From Caballeronia sordidicola (lineage in GTDB: Bacteria; Pseudomonadota; Gammaproteobacteria; Burkholderiales; Burkholderiaceae), in NCBI RefSeq assembly GCF_001544455.2, contig NZ_FCOC02000003.1:1-64000 (forward strand): a DNA stretch of 64,000 nucleotides, read 5' to 3'. The translations under genes and the position numbers were made by a program. Below are positions 41,128 through 51,141 of the stretch, in pieces. The notes beneath the pieces are model-generated. The model worked only from the letters and a program-made list of their open reading frames with translations, had not been told where the DNA came from and did no database searches. The first letter of the stretch is position 1, and each line of letters starts with the position of its first letter.

Positions 41128-43191
41128 TCAGAAGTCCTTGACGAGGCGCAGCGCGTCATAGATCGCGCCGTGGATGTTGTGCATGGAGATGCAGTCGCCA
41201 ACGCGGAACAGCAGGAATCGGCCGTTGCCCAGTTCTTCGCTCAACGATGGTTGCGGCTCTGACGCGAAAAGTTTATGTACATCGACTTGTCCGCGATTGA
41301 GCGACTCGGGTTTGAGCTTCCAGTAAAGGTCGTCATTCGGCGTGATGCCGTTTTCGATCACGACCTGATCGACCGCCCGCTCCTCCTGCTCCTCGGTATA
41401 TTCGTTGCGGATCACGGCGATCTTCTTGCCGTCTTCCTCGTAGACTTTATCGAGCCAGTAATTCGGCGTGGAGATCACGCCTTGCGCATACAGACGTCGA
41501 TAAAAAATCGGGAACGTCGTGCCGCCCACGTCATCGGAGACCTTCACATCCGGCGTCACGATCTCGACATTCGCGCCACGGCTCGCGATGAAATCCGCCA
41601 CGCCCGCGCCCGCGTGCATGCTCACGCCGTCATACACCAGCACGTTCTTGCCTGGCTCGACCTTGCCCGAGAGAATGTCCCACGAACTGACGGCGAGCCC
41701 TTGCTCGACACCCCACGCGGGAACCTGCTGCGTGAACGACGAACCGCCGGTTGCGAGGACGATGATGTCCGGCTTCTCCGCCATGATCATCGTGCCGTCG
41801 GCGGCCACACCAAGTCGGCGATCCACGCCAAGGCGCTTCGTTTCCATATCGAACCAGCGCACAATGCCGGCCATCTGCTCGCGCTGCGGCGCCCTGGCCG
41901 CAAGCATGATCTGGCCGCCAACGTAGTCGTTCTTTTCGAACAGCACCACGTCATGACCGCGCGACCTCGCCACGCGCGCCGCTTCCAGTCCGGCAGGACC
42001 CGCACCCACAACAACGACCTTGCGCTTCGGTCCGCGCGACTTCTCGATCACGTGCGGCATGGTCGCCTCGCGCGAGGTTGCCGCGTTCTGCACGCACAGC
42101 ACATCGAGACCGTTGTACTGCCGGTCGATGCAATAATTCGCGCCCACGCATTGCTTGATTTCGTCTTCGCGGCCGTCGCGAATCTTGATGACCATATGCG
42201 GGTCGGCGATCTGCGCACGCGTCATGCCAACCAGATCGATCATGCCGGATTCGAGCAGACGCTCGGCCTGTCCTGCATCGCGAATACTTTGCGCGTGCAT
42301 CACCGGCAGCTTCACGACGGACTTGATACCCGCGGCAAGATGCACGAACGGCTCGGGGGGCAAAGCCATCGGCGGCATGCAGTTCGCAAGCGTGTTGTGC
42401 GTGTCCGCACCCGAACCAATCACGCCAATGTAATCGATAAGACCCGACTCCGACATCGACTGCGCGATTTCCTTCAGTTGCGTATGGTCGAGCCCGTCCT
42501 CGTGAAATTCATCTCCGCACATGCGCAGGCCGACGCAGAAATCCGGACCCACCGCTTCACGCACCGCCTTGAGTACTTCGTTACCGAAGCGAAGACGGTT
42601 TTCGAGCGAACCGCCCCATTCATCGGTACGAAAATTCGTGCGCGGACTCCAGAACTGGTCAATCAGATGTTGATGCGCGGCCGAGATTTCGACGCCGTCC
42701 ATGCCCGCGTCCTTGACGCGTTTTGCGGCCGCCGCGAAGTCGGAAATGATGCGCCTGATTTCCTCGACTTCAATGATCTTTGCATTACCGCGATGCACCG
42801 GCTCACGCACGCCCGAAGGCGACATCAGATGCGGCCAGTGCTCGCCATGATATGCAGTGCGACGGCCCATGTGGGTCGCCTGGATCATGATCTTCGCGCC
42901 GTGCTTGTGCATGGCCTCCGCAAGACGCGCGAGCGGATCGATGATCTGGTCAGTCGACAGATTCACCGACTTCCACCAGCCTTGCGGACTATCCACCGAG
43001 ACCGGGCTCGAACCGCCGCACACGGCCAGTCCCACACCGCCCTTCGCCTTTTCCTCGTAATAGCGGATATATCTGTCGCCCGGCAAACCGCCCGGTTCCG
43101 CGTAGACCTCCGCGTGCGCCGTGCTGACAATACGGTTGCGCAGGGTTAGCTTATTCAGCGTAAGAGGCTTGAAAAGGTTGGGGTAACGCAT
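41128..43191 (-). CDS. dgcA: Dimethylglycine demethylase flavoprotein subunit
   Basis: A 687-residue enzyme of the Old Yellow Enzyme/2,4-dienoyl-CoA reductase class. An N-terminal FMN barrel (about 1-335) includes AAHQHLIDQFWSPRTNFRTD-type active-site sequence. Four cysteines in the CVGANYC...DVLCVQN region are candidate [4Fe-4S] ligands. The C-terminal FAD/NAD module begins VVVGAGPAGLEAARVA (about 390). It demethylates dimethylglycine to sarcosine. Followed by dgcB after 2 bp. It is distinct from the folate-linked mammalian enzyme, so the one-carbon product is probably formaldehyde (inference). Confidence 0.92.
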   Translation of the reverse strand: MRYPNLFKPLTLNKLTLRNRIVSTAHAEVYAEPGGLPGDRYIRYYEEKAKGGVGLAVCGGSSPVSVDSPQGWWKSVNLSTDQIIDPLARLAEAMHKHGAKIMIQATHMGRRTAYHGEHWPHLMSPSGVREPVHRGNAKIIEVEEIRRIISDFAAAAKRVKDAGMDGVEISAAHQHLIDQFWSPRTNFRTDEWGGSLENRLRFGNEVLKAVREAVGPDFCVGLRMCGDEFHEDGLDHTQLKEIAQSMSESGLIDYIGVIGSGADTHNTLANCMPPMALPPEPFVHLAAGIKSVVKLPVMHAQSIRDAGQAERLLESGMIDLVGMTRAQIADPHMVIKIRDGREDEIKQCVGANYCIDRQYNGLDVLCVQNAATSREATMPHVIEKSRGPKRKVVVVGAGPAGLEAARVARSRGHDVVLFEKNDYVGGQIMLAARAPQREQMAGIVRWFDMETKRLGVDRRLGVAADGTMIMAEKPDIIVLATGGSSFTQQVPAWGVEQGLAVSSWDILSGKVEPGKNVLVYDGVSMHAGAGVADFIASRGANVEIVTPDVKVSDDVGGTTFPIFYRRLYAQGVISTPNYWLDKVYEEDGKKIAVIRNEYTEEQEERAVDQVVIENGITPNDDLYWKLKPESLNRGQVDVHKLFASEPQPSLSEELGNGRFLLFRVGDCISMHNIHGAIYDALRLVKDF

Positions 43192-43252
43192 CGCGGTAGA
43201 CCTCGGATTTATCTATTTACTGTGCGGCCTGTTACTCATGCTTGTTACGCGT

Positions 43253-43789
43253 TCATGCTTGCAGCGGCGTCACTTCGAACACGCAATGCGGATGACCTTC
43301 CGCCGCGCATTGCATCTCCACCGAGAAGGACTTCGGTCCTTTCTTCGTGCCTTGCGGCGCGGTATCGTTGACCCAGTCCATTGCACCCGCGAACCAGCCG
43401 GCGAACATGTAGCAAAGCTTGCCCTCCTTGCCCGGCTGAGCAAGCACGAACGACGAGTTATGCAAATGCACGGTCGCAGTCGCTGCCGCCGGATCGCTCC
43501 TGACGATCGAAAAGAGCCCCCAGCCCCGCTGCGACAAGCGCTTCAGATAATGTTCGAATACCGCCATGCCGCTGATGCCGTGCTGTTTGGCTTCCTTGTC
43601 GCACCAGTGATATGCCGACTTATGGCCCGCTGTATACAAGCTCTTTGCATATACTTCGCGCCCCAGCGCTTCTTCAACCGCCAGGTGATTGTTCGTGAAG
43701 AAATGACGCGGCACGTACAGCATGGGCAGCGAGTCGGTTGTCCAGACGCCGGTTTCCGGATCGACGTCTATAGGCAGTTGCGGTTGCAT
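43253..43789 (-). CDS. DUF5943/V4R-like protein conserved with dgcAB
   Basis: A 178-residue soluble protein resembling DUF5943, related to 4-vinyl-reductase (V4R) small-ligand domains; the C-terminal FSVEMQCAAEGHPHCVFEV has the Cys/His pattern of V4R proteins. The start at 43789 follows AAGGAAAG. The same gene sits next to dgcA in Pseudomonas, in the order dipeptidase / DUF5943 / dgcA / dgcB, also seen here. Its function is unknown; a ligand-binding or assembly role for DgcA is plausible but untested. Confidence 0.8.
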   Translation of the reverse strand: MQPQLPIDVDPETGVWTTDSLPMLYVPRHFFTNNHLAVEEALGREVYAKSLYTAGHKSAYHWCDKEAKQHGISGMAVFEHYLKRLSQRGWGLFSIVRSDPAAATATVHLHNSSFVLAQPGKEGKLCYMFAGWFAGAMDWVNDTAPQGTKKGPKSFSVEMQCAAEGHPHCVFEVTPLQA

Positions 43790-43835
43790 TGTTTGCTTTC
43801 CTTGGGGAAGGTGATTCGGGCTTGGCGACGCGGTC

Positions 43836-44807
43836 CTAGACGTTCCAGACGCTGTCGAACACGCGCACCCAGTTCTCGCCCATGACTTTCTTGATGCGCG
43901 ACTCGCTCCAGCCGGCACGCTCCATTGCGGCAGTCAGGTTGGGAAATTCACCAATGGTTCGGATTCCTTCCGGGTTCACAACCTTGCCGAAATTCGTCAA
44001 TTGCCTATAACGACCTTTGTCGTGCGTAATCCAGTCGAAGAATTCCGTGCTGTAACCTTGAGTGAAATCAGTACCAATGCCGACGTTGTCTTCGCCGATC
44101 AGATCGACCACATATTCAATGGCTTCCAGATAATCCTCTACAGTCGCATCGGGACCGCGCTTGAGGAACGGCGCGAACATGGTCACTCCGACAAAACCAC
44201 CCGCATCGACGATTTCCCTCAGTTGTTCATCCGTCTTGTTGCGCGGATGTTCTTTCAGGCCCGAAGGGCAGCAATGCGAATAGCAAACCGGCCTGGTGGA
44301 AGCCGCGATCGCTTCCGAAGACGTCTTCCCGCCGACATGCGAAAGATCGACCATGATTCCCACGCGATTCATTTCCTGGATCACCTCGCGGCCGAATCCG
44401 GAGAGACCCCCGTCGCGCTCGTAACATCCCGTGCCAACCAGGTTCTGCGTGTTGTAGCAAAGCTGCACCACATTCACACCAAGCTGCTTGAACGTTTCTA
44501 TATAACCAAGGTTATCCTCGAACGCATGCGCGTTCTGAAAGCCGAAGATGATCCCGGTCTTGTTCTCTTTCTTGGCACGGCGAATGTCGTCCGTGGTGCG
44601 CACGAGCGTGAGAATGTCGCTGTGTTCGCGCATCATCTGGCGCATCTCGGCAATGTTGTCCACGGTCTTCTGGAAGCTCTCCCAGACCGATACGGTGCAG
44701 TTCACCGCGGTCACGCCGCCCTTTCTCATGTCCTCGAACACAGAAGGCTCGAACTTCGAGATGTTCAACCCGTCGATGATGATGCTGGTGTCGTGCAATG
44801 TGCTCAT
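43836..44807 (-). CDS. Membrane-dipeptidase-like hydrolase (peptidase M19)
   Basis: A 323-residue amidohydrolase-fold protein of the renal dipeptidase family, with metal-binding motifs DLSHVGGKTS and YSHCCPSG and a C-terminal GIGTDFTQG. It has no signal peptide, so it is cytoplasmic. The same family member accompanies dgcA in Pseudomonas. Its substrate in betaine breakdown is unknown; an N-methylated or glycine-containing dipeptide is possible. It lies between glyA (27 bp) and the DUF5943 gene (46 bp). Confidence 0.87.
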   Translation of the reverse strand: MSTLHDTSIIIDGLNISKFEPSVFEDMRKGGVTAVNCTVSVWESFQKTVDNIAEMRQMMREHSDILTLVRTTDDIRRAKKENKTGIIFGFQNAHAFEDNLGYIETFKQLGVNVVQLCYNTQNLVGTGCYERDGGLSGFGREVIQEMNRVGIMVDLSHVGGKTSSEAIAASTRPVCYSHCCPSGLKEHPRNKTDEQLREIVDAGGFVGVTMFAPFLKRGPDATVEDYLEAIEYVVDLIGEDNVGIGTDFTQGYSTEFFDWITHDKGRYRQLTNFGKVVNPEGIRTIGEFPNLTAAMERAGWSESRIKKVMGENWVRVFDSVWNV

Positions 44808-44834
44808 CTCATGCTCCAGAATGGCAGGATGTAA

Positions 44835-46124
44835 TCAATAGATAGGGAAGCGCTCGCATAACGCGAATATTTCACGGCGCACGCGCTGTTCGGTATTGGC
44901 ATGGCCTTCCGGGTGGTCGCGCAGCGCGTCGAACACTTCCACGATCAGGCGCCCAATCTCGCGGAACTCGGCAACGCCAAAACCGCGCGTGGTGCCAGCC
45001 GGCGTACCCAGGCGCACGCCCGAGGTGATAGTGGGCTTTTCCGGATCGAAAGGGATGCCGTTCTTGTTGCAGGTGATGCCGGCGCGCTCCAGTGCCTGCT
45101 CGACCTGATTACCTTTCAGGCCCTTCGGACGCAGATCGACGAGCAGCAGATGGTTGTCCGTGCCTCCGGTAACGAGATCCACGCCGCCCGACTTGAGCAC
45201 TTCGCCCAGCGCCTTCGCGTTCGCCAGCACATTGTCGATGTACGTCTTGAACGAAGGCTGCAGCGCCTCGCCGAAGGCCACGGCCTTACCCGCAATCACA
45301 TGCATGAGAGGACCGCCCTGGAGGCCCGGAAAGACCGCTGAATTGATCTTCTTGGCAATGTCTTCGTCGTTCGTCAGCACAAAGCCCCCGCGCGGACCGC
45401 GCAGGGTCTTGTGCGTGGTCGACGTCACCACATGTGCGTGCTCGACCGGGTTCTGATGACGTCCCGCCGCGATTACGCCGGCAATGTGCGCCATGTCGAC
45501 CATCAACCTTGACCCGGCTTTATCGGCAATGGCGCGCAGCCGCGCGAAATCCAGTTCACGCGGATAAGCCGAGAAACCGGCGATCAACAGCGTGGGCTTG
45601 TGCTGCATCGCGAGTTCTTCGATCTGCTCGTAATCAATCAGCATGGTCTCGCGGTTCACGCCGTACTGGACCGCGTTGAACCACTTGCCCGACAACGCCG
45701 GCTTCGCGCCATGCGTCAGATGACCGCCGGCATCGAGCGACATGCCGAGCACGGTGTCGCCGGGTTTGGTCAACGCGAGCATCACCGCGCCGTTGGCCTG
45801 CGCGCCCGAATGCGGCTGAACGTTCGCGAATTGCGCGTTGAAGATCTGCTTCACACGATCGATCGCGAGCGTTTCGATTTCATCGACAAACTCACAGCCG
45901 CCGTAATAACGCTTGCCCGGATAACCTTCCGCGTATTTGTTCGTCAGCACCGAGCCTTGTGCCTCGAGCACGGCGCGCGAGACGATATTCTCCGACGCGA
46001 TCAGTTCGATCTGCGACTGCTGGCGTTCCAGCTCTTTAAGGATGGCGCTGCGCACGGGCGCGTCGCGAGAGGCAAGCGGTTCATCGAAGAACGGGGCGGC
46101 GGGGCGAGTCGTGGAGTTTGACAT
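44835..46124 (-). CDS. glyA: Serine hydroxymethyltransferase
   Basis: A 429-residue PLP enzyme converting glycine plus 5,10-methylene-THF to serine. The PLP lysine is K239 in [13 protein letters not shown], and [13 protein letters not shown] is the usual signature. As first gene of the betaine block it links the glycine and one-carbon units released from sarcosine to serine, which sdaA deaminates. It is probably a second, catabolic copy in addition to a housekeeping glyA elsewhere. The start at 46124 is chosen by family length; the ribosome site is weak. Confidence 0.93.
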   Translation of the reverse strand: MSNSTTRPAAPFFDEPLASRDAPVRSAILKELERQQSQIELIASENIVSRAVLEAQGSVLTNKYAEGYPGKRYYGGCEFVDEIETLAIDRVKQIFNAQFANVQPHSGAQANGAVMLALTKPGDTVLGMSLDAGGHLTHGAKPALSGKWFNAVQYGVNRETMLIDYEQIEELAMQHKPTLLIAGFSAYPRELDFARLRAIADKAGSRLMVDMAHIAGVIAAGRHQNPVEHAHVVTSTTHKTLRGPRGGFVLTNDEDIAKKINSAVFPGLQGGPLMHVIAGKAVAFGEALQPSFKTYIDNVLANAKALGEVLKSGGVDLVTGGTDNHLLLVDLRPKGLKGNQVEQALERAGITCNKNGIPFDPEKPTITSGVRLGTPAGTTRGFGVAEFREIGRLIVEVFDALRDHPEGHANTEQRVRREIFALCERFPIY

Positions 46125-46552
46125 TGAAGCATCCGTGGGTTCGGGAACAAGTCTTTTTTTGAAAGCAGATTCATGACGCCGCGGCACGCCAGATCAGCGC
46201 TTAAATCCGCTTTCCGATGCGTCTATTCTTGACTTTCGCCGAATCCGCCAATTTATGAATTTAGACGTGTTCTTGGCCTTTTCCGACATGGGCGTCCGTT
46301 TTACACAAGTCGCGTCCGACGCATTTATCCAGCTACCCGATGCTGCACTGCGACGGACGGTGGGCGCTCTTGCGCGGTGCGTGCCGCGCGTTCGATCCCT
46401 GTCCCGGTGCGCTTTCAAGCGTCTGTATCGCGATGGAGTTTCGTCGCCGATAGGGTTTAGCCTGATGGCATGCTAGTTGCGAACATCTACAAAATGTAGA
46501 TAGTCGTGCCCCACGACAGCGCAACTCAAGATTCGAAGGAATCATTCCTCTC
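46125..46552. other. glyA-gbdR divergent promoter region
   Basis: 428 bp with no credible gene; a 73-codon frame at 46,255-46,476 has no family pattern. It should hold the promoters of the ten-gene betaine block and of gbdR. The only clear structure is the inverted repeat at 46,485-46,501. Confidence 0.6.
46485..46501. promoter_or_regulatory. Inverted repeat upstream of gbdR
   Basis: ATCTACA-AAA-TGTAGAT is a perfect 7-bp inverted repeat with a 3-bp spacer, 51 bp before the gbdR start. A candidate operator; the binding protein is unknown, and AraC-type activators such as GbdR more often use direct repeats. Confidence 0.5.
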
Positions 46553-47563
46553 ATGTCCCCCGATCGCACCGCGTCGCTCGCGCATTTCGCGTTCATGCCG
46601 CTGCCGAACTTCACCATGATCGCGTTCACCAACGCTATTGAAGTGCTGCGCATGGCGAACTATCTGACGGGGCAAAAGCTTTACACGTGGTCTATCGTGA
46701 GTCCTGACGGCGGCCCAGTAACAGCCAGCAACGGTCTTTCCGTCGATACCGGTCCCGTGGAATGCGTGGGACAGCCGGACATCGTGTTCGTGGTCGGCGG
46801 TATCGACGTTCAGCGCGAAACGACGGCCGCGCATCTCGCTGCACTGCGCCGCTTCGCGCGTCTGGGGAGCGTGTTGGGCAGCCTTTGCACCGGCACCTAC
46901 GCGCTCGCCCGCGCTGGTTTGCTCGCGGGCTACGCGTGCGCGATTCACTGGGAAAACATGTCGGCCTTGAAAGAGGAATTTCCCGATACACGCTTTCTCA
47001 AAGAGCTATTCGTGATCGATCGGGATCGCGTGACGTGTACCGGCGGCGTCGCGCCGCTCGACATGATGCTGAACCTGATCTCCACGCGCGTTGGTTCGGC
47101 AAAGGTCACGCAGATCGCGGAACAGTTCATTGTGGAGCATGTCCGCGATACGAGCGCGCAGCAGCGCATGCCGCTCGTTGCACGCCTTGGGTCGGCGAAC
47201 AAGTCGCTGTTCGAAGTGATTTCGCTGATGGAGAACAACATTGAAGAGCCGTTGTCGAGAGAAGAACTCGCGCGGCTCGCGGGGATGTCACAGCGTCAGT
47301 TGCAGCGCCTGTTCCGCGAGCATCTTGGCATGACGCCTACGCACTACTACCTCACGTTGCGGCTACGCCGTGCGCGCGAATTGCTGCTTCAGACCGATAT
47401 GTCGATCATGCATATCACGATGGCTTGCGGGTTCCAGTCGGCATGCCACTTCAGCAAGAGCTATCGCGATGCTTTTGGCACTGCGCCCACGCGCGAGCGG
47501 CGGCGGCAATTGCCGCCGCTCGCGGTGGTTCCATCCTTGGCGGTTGTGCAAAGCGCCGCGTAG
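46553..47563 (+). CDS. gbdR: GlxA/AraC-family activator of glycine betaine catabolism
   Basis: A 336-residue regulator. The GATase1-like sensor domain keeps the nucleophile-position C112 (SLCTGTYALARAG). The AraC-type DNA-binding domain spans about 220-315 (LARLAGMSQRQLQRLF; ITMACGFQSACHFSKSYRDAFG). In Pseudomonas GbdR responds to betaine and dimethylglycine and activates gbc, dgc, sox and choline genes. Its position divergent from the glyA-gbc block supports the same assignment. AAGGAA ribosome site. Convergent with fdhA. Confidence 0.9.
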   Translation: MSPDRTASLAHFAFMPLPNFTMIAFTNAIEVLRMANYLTGQKLYTWSIVSPDGGPVTASNGLSVDTGPVECVGQPDIVFVVGGIDVQRETTAAHLAALRRFARLGSVLGSLCTGTYALARAGLLAGYACAIHWENMSALKEEFPDTRFLKELFVIDRDRVTCTGGVAPLDMMLNLISTRVGSAKVTQIAEQFIVEHVRDTSAQQRMPLVARLGSANKSLFEVISLMENNIEEPLSREELARLAGMSQRQLQRLFREHLGMTPTHYYLTLRLRRARELLLQTDMSIMHITMACGFQSACHFSKSYRDAFGTAPTRERRRQLPPLAVVPSLAVVQSAA

Positions 47564-47638
47564 ATTGTTGCTGGCACTTAAGCGTTCGATGACTTAGTCC
47601 CACGGCCATCGACCGCTCAAGCAACAGCGGCTCTATTC

Positions 47639-48838
47639 CTAAGCCGCCTTTAACAAACCGTGCGGGTCGATCACGAACTTGCGCGGCGCACCGCCATCAA
47701 ACTGGCGATATCCATCCGGCGCCTGATCGAGCGTCACCACCGACACGTTCACAATATCCGCAATCGGCAATCGATCCCACAAGATCGCCTGCATCAGGTT
47801 CTGGTTGTACTTCATGACCGGCGTCTGGCCAGTGAAGAACGAATGCGACTTGGCCCAGCCCAAACCGAAGCGAATGCTGAGCGCGCCTTTTTTCGCGGCT
47901 GCGTCGGCGGCGCCCGGATCGTCCGTGACATACAGCCCCGGGATCCCGATTGCGCCTGCTACCCGCGTGATTTCCATTAGTGAGTTGAGCACCGTGGCAG
48001 GCGCTTCTTCATGATGCCCGCTGCTGCCGTGACCGTGCGCTTCGAAGCCGACGCAATCGACCGCGCAATCCACTTCAGGCGTGCCGAGAATCGCCGCGAT
48101 CTGCTCACTGAGCGTTGCATCCTTCGATAAATCCACCGTCTCGAAGCCCACTTTGCGCGCATGGGCAAGACGCTCTTCATTCATGTCACCGACAATCGTG
48201 CAGGCAGCGCCGAGCAAACGCGCGGATGCGGCCGCCGCCATTCCGACCGGTCCCGCGCCCGCGATATAAACCGTCGAGCCGGGCTTCACGCCTGCCATTA
48301 CCGCTCCGTGATAACCCGTTGGCAGGATGTCCGAGAGGCACGTCAGGTCGCGGATCTTCGACATCGCCTGGTCACGGTCGGGAAACTTCAGCAGATTGAA
48401 ATCGGCATACGGGACCATGACATATTCCGCCTGTCCGCCAATCCAGCCGCCCATGTCGACGTAACCGTATGCACCGCCCGCACGCGATGGATTCACGTTC
48501 AGGCACACGCCAGTGTTTTGCGCCTTGCAGGTCGGGCAGCGTCCGCAGGCCACGTTGAACGGCACTGAAACCAGATCGCCGATCTTCAGCGTTTCCACGT
48601 CGCGTCCGACTTCAACTACTTCGCCTGTGATTTCGTGTCCGAGCACCAGACCGACTTGAGCGGTCGTGCGGCCGCGCACCATGTGCTGGTCGGAGCCGCA
48701 GATATTCGTGGTGACGACCTTGAGGATTACACCGTGGCCAATTTGCCGGCCGCTCGGATCCACCATCTTCGGATAGTCGATGGATTGCACTTCCACCTTG
48801 CCCTGCCCCAAATACACGACGCCGCGATTGCTGCTCAT
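47639..48838 (-). CDS. fdhA: Glutathione-independent formaldehyde dehydrogenase
   Basis: A 399-residue zinc-dependent, NAD-linked alcohol dehydrogenase-family enzyme of the Pseudomonas putida FdhA type. The catalytic zinc site includes C47 (TTNICGSD) and H68 (GHEITGEV). The structural zinc is held by C98, C101, C104 and C112. Oxidises formaldehyde to formate without glutathione. Gbc, dimethylglycine and sarcosine demethylation release formaldehyde or its folate adduct, which explains its place here. It ends 75 bp from gbdR and faces betI across a 213-bp divergent region. Confidence 0.93.
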   Translation of the reverse strand: MSSNRGVVYLGQGKVEVQSIDYPKMVDPSGRQIGHGVILKVVTTNICGSDQHMVRGRTTAQVGLVLGHEITGEVVEVGRDVETLKIGDLVSVPFNVACGRCPTCKAQNTGVCLNVNPSRAGGAYGYVDMGGWIGGQAEYVMVPYADFNLLKFPDRDQAMSKIRDLTCLSDILPTGYHGAVMAGVKPGSTVYIAGAGPVGMAAAASARLLGAACTIVGDMNEERLAHARKVGFETVDLSKDATLSEQIAAILGTPEVDCAVDCVGFEAHGHGSSGHHEEAPATVLNSLMEITRVAGAIGIPGLYVTDDPGAADAAAKKGALSIRFGLGWAKSHSFFTGQTPVMKYNQNLMQAILWDRLPIADIVNVSVVTLDQAPDGYRQFDGGAPRKFVIDPHGLLKAA

Positions 48839-48981
48839 TGCCTGTCTCCTTTCTCTTGTGGACGATCCGCATGGCAGACGACGCCATGCACCGTCTCACG
48901 AGCGTAGTCCTGCCGTGCACAAGAGACGCGCCTCCAACGCGACACGAGTTTGGCCGAAACCGACATCGCGCATTTTTATTG

Positions 48982-48995
48982 ATTGACCGTTCAAT
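48982..48995. promoter_or_regulatory. BetI-type operator
   Basis: ATTGA-CCGT-TCAAT at 48982-48995 matches the known BetI operator pattern ATTGAACGTTCAAT in all but one position. It overlaps a possible -10 (TATAAA, 48995-49000) upstream of betI, so binding would block transcription. It is also in the promoter region shared with divergent fdhA. Confidence 0.75.
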
Positions 48996-49051
48996 ATAAA
49001 ATACTTAGGCTTCGGATCGTGCATCTGGCAACTGTCATATAGGGAACGTTC

Positions 49052-49651
49052 ATGCCCAAGCTTGGAATGCGTGAAATCCGCCGGGCGCAGTTGATCGATG
49101 CGACCCTGCTCACCATCGACCATGCCGGCTTGCCCGGCACTACGCTGGCCTCGGTTGCGCAACGCGCGAGTATTTCAACGGGTATCGTCAGCCACTATTT
49201 CGGCGACAAGGACGGCCTGCTTGAAGCCACCATGCGCCACGTGCTGCGCGACTTGTGGAGCGCGACATCGCGCAGACGCCGCCTTGCGAAAGACGAGCCG
49301 CGCGCGCGCCTGCGCGCCGTGGTAGCGGCGAACTTCGACGCGGCGCAGGTCAGCAATCCGGTGACAAAGACGTGGCTCGCGTTCTGGTCAGAGAGCATGC
49401 ACAAGCCCCAATTGCAGCGCTTGCAACGCATCAACACGCGCCGTCTCTATTCCAACTTGTGCGCCGACTTTTCGAAGGCGCTGCCACGTGTAGCAGCGCG
49501 TCGCGCTGCAAGCGGGCTGGCTGCATTGATCGACGGATTGTGGCTGCGCGGCGCATTGTCGGGCGAACCCTTCGATACCAAGGCCGCTATCCGGCTCGCC
49601 AATGACTACATCGATCTCGTGCTCGATACGCGCGGCCGCACGCTTACCTAA
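49052..49651 (+). CDS. betI: Choline-responsive TetR-family repressor
   Basis: A 199-residue TetR protein with helix-turn-helix at about 25-60 ([27 protein letters not shown] region). [19 protein letters not shown] is the characteristic BetI start. BetI represses the choline-oxidation genes and is released by choline. A BetI-type operator lies 57 bp upstream. First gene of betIBA, 10 bp before betB. Confidence 0.93.
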   Translation: MPKLGMREIRRAQLIDATLLTIDHAGLPGTTLASVAQRASISTGIVSHYFGDKDGLLEATMRHVLRDLWSATSRRRRLAKDEPRARLRAVVAANFDAAQVSNPVTKTWLAFWSESMHKPQLQRLQRINTRRLYSNLCADFSKALPRVAARRAASGLAALIDGLWLRGALSGEPFDTKAAIRLANDYIDLVLDTRGRTLT

Positions 49652-49661
49652 GGATCACACC

Positions 49662-51131
49662 ATGCCCGTATTCGGATTGCAGCGCCTGTATATTGGCGGC
49701 GGTTACGTCGACGCCACCAGTGGCGAGACTTTCACCACGGTCGATCCCGCTACCGGCGAGACGCTCGCGAGCGTGCAGCAGGCGAGTGCGGCCGACATCG
49801 ACCGTGCAGTGCGATCGGCGCACGAAGGACAGCGCGAATGGGCTGCCATGAACGCCATGCAGCGGTCGCACATCCTGCGCCGCGCAGTGGAGATTCTTCG
49901 CGAACGTAACGACGAACTTGCCGCTCTCGAAACACGCGACACGGGCAAACCGATTGCCGAAACACGCGCGGTCGATATTGTCACGGGCGCCGACGTGATC
50001 GAATACTACGCGGGACTCGCACCAGCGCTGGAAGGTCAGCAGATCCCGTTGCGCCCCACTTCATTCGTCTACACGCGACGCGAGCCGCTTGGCGTTTGCG
50101 CGGGCATTGGCGCGTGGAACTATCCAATCCAGATTGCCTGCTGGAAAGCAGCGCCCGCCCTCGCCGCAGGCAACGCAATGATCTTCAAGCCGAGCGAAGT
50201 CACGCCGCTAAGCACGTTGAGACTTGCCGAGATCTTTACGGAAGCGGGCGTTCCCGCAGGCGTGTTCAACGTCGTGCAAGGCGATGGCCGCGTTGGCGCA
50301 ATGCTGGCGGCACATCCGGATATTGCGAAGGTCTCGTTCACTGGCGGTGTCGAGACTGGAAAGAAAGTCATGTCGGCGGCAGGCGCTTCGTCGTTAAAGG
50401 ACGTCACGATGGAACTGGGCGGCAAATCGCCCCTCATTGTTTTCGACGACGCCAATCTCGAACGCGCCGCCGACATTGCCATGAGCGCCAACTTCTTCAG
50501 CTCCGGGCAGGTTTGCACGAACGGCACGCGCGTATTCGTACAACGGACTGTGTATGAGCGCTTCGAAGCGCTGCTGCTGGAACGGGTGAAACGCATCCGC
50601 CCAGGACCGCCAATGGACGCAAACACGAACTTCGGTCCGTTGGTCAGCGCCGCGCAGTTGCATAAGGTGCTGGGTTTTATTGAAAGTGGCAAGAAGGAAG
50701 GGGCACGGCTTATCGCTGGTGGATCGCGCATTGTGCATGGCGCGTTTGCTCAAGGGCAGTACGTCGAGCCGACCGTCTTTACCGATTGCAGCGATGGCAT
50801 GCGAATCGTACGCGAGGAAATCTTTGGACCGGTCATGAGCATTCTCGTTTTCGATGAGGAAAGCGAAGTAATAGCACGCGCCAACGCCACATCATATGGC
50901 CTTGCCGCAGGCGTGGTGACCGACAATCTGGCGCGTGCGCATCGCGTCATTCATGCAATGCAGGCCGGCATTTGCTGGATCAATACATGGGGCGAGTCAC
51001 CCGCGGAAATGCCCGTGGGCGGCTACAAGCAATCGGGCGTTGGCCGCGAAAACGGCATCACCACGCTCGAGCACTACACGAGCATCAAGTCGGTCCAGGT
51101 CGAGATGGGTCCGTACCAACCCGTGTTCTAA
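49662..51131 (+). CDS. betB: Betaine aldehyde dehydrogenase
   Basis: A 489-residue NAD(P)-dependent aldehyde dehydrogenase: active-site C285 ([10 protein letters not shown]), general-base Glu in MELGGKSP and Asn in [39 protein letters not shown] is the BetB signature. Oxidises betaine aldehyde to glycine betaine. The start at 49662 follows AAGGA. Lies between betI and betA with 10-bp gaps. Confidence 0.96.
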   Translation: MPVFGLQRLYIGGGYVDATSGETFTTVDPATGETLASVQQASAADIDRAVRSAHEGQREWAAMNAMQRSHILRRAVEILRERNDELAALETRDTGKPIAETRAVDIVTGADVIEYYAGLAPALEGQQIPLRPTSFVYTRREPLGVCAGIGAWNYPIQIACWKAAPALAAGNAMIFKPSEVTPLSTLRLAEIFTEAGVPAGVFNVVQGDGRVGAMLAAHPDIAKVSFTGGVETGKKVMSAAGASSLKDVTMELGGKSPLIVFDDANLERAADIAMSANFFSSGQVCTNGTRVFVQRTVYERFEALLLERVKRIRPGPPMDANTNFGPLVSAAQLHKVLGFIESGKKEGARLIAGGSRIVHGAFAQGQYVEPTVFTDCSDGMRIVREEIFGPVMSILVFDEESEVIARANATSYGLAAGVVTDNLARAHRVIHAMQAGICWINTWGESPAEMPVGGYKQSGVGRENGITTLEHYTSIKSVQVEMGPYQPVF

Positions 51132-51141
51132 GGAGCATTCA

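Noticed and set aside
41275..43149. 624-codon frame antisense to dgcA
   Set aside because: Same compositional artefact; dgcA on the other strand has complete motifs.
46255..46476. 73-codon frame between glyA and gbdR
   Set aside because: No ribosome site or recognisable pattern; the region is a divergent promoter.
50935..51141. 69-codon upstream extension of betA
   Set aside because: It overlaps betB; an AAGGAG site precedes the true ATG at 51,142.
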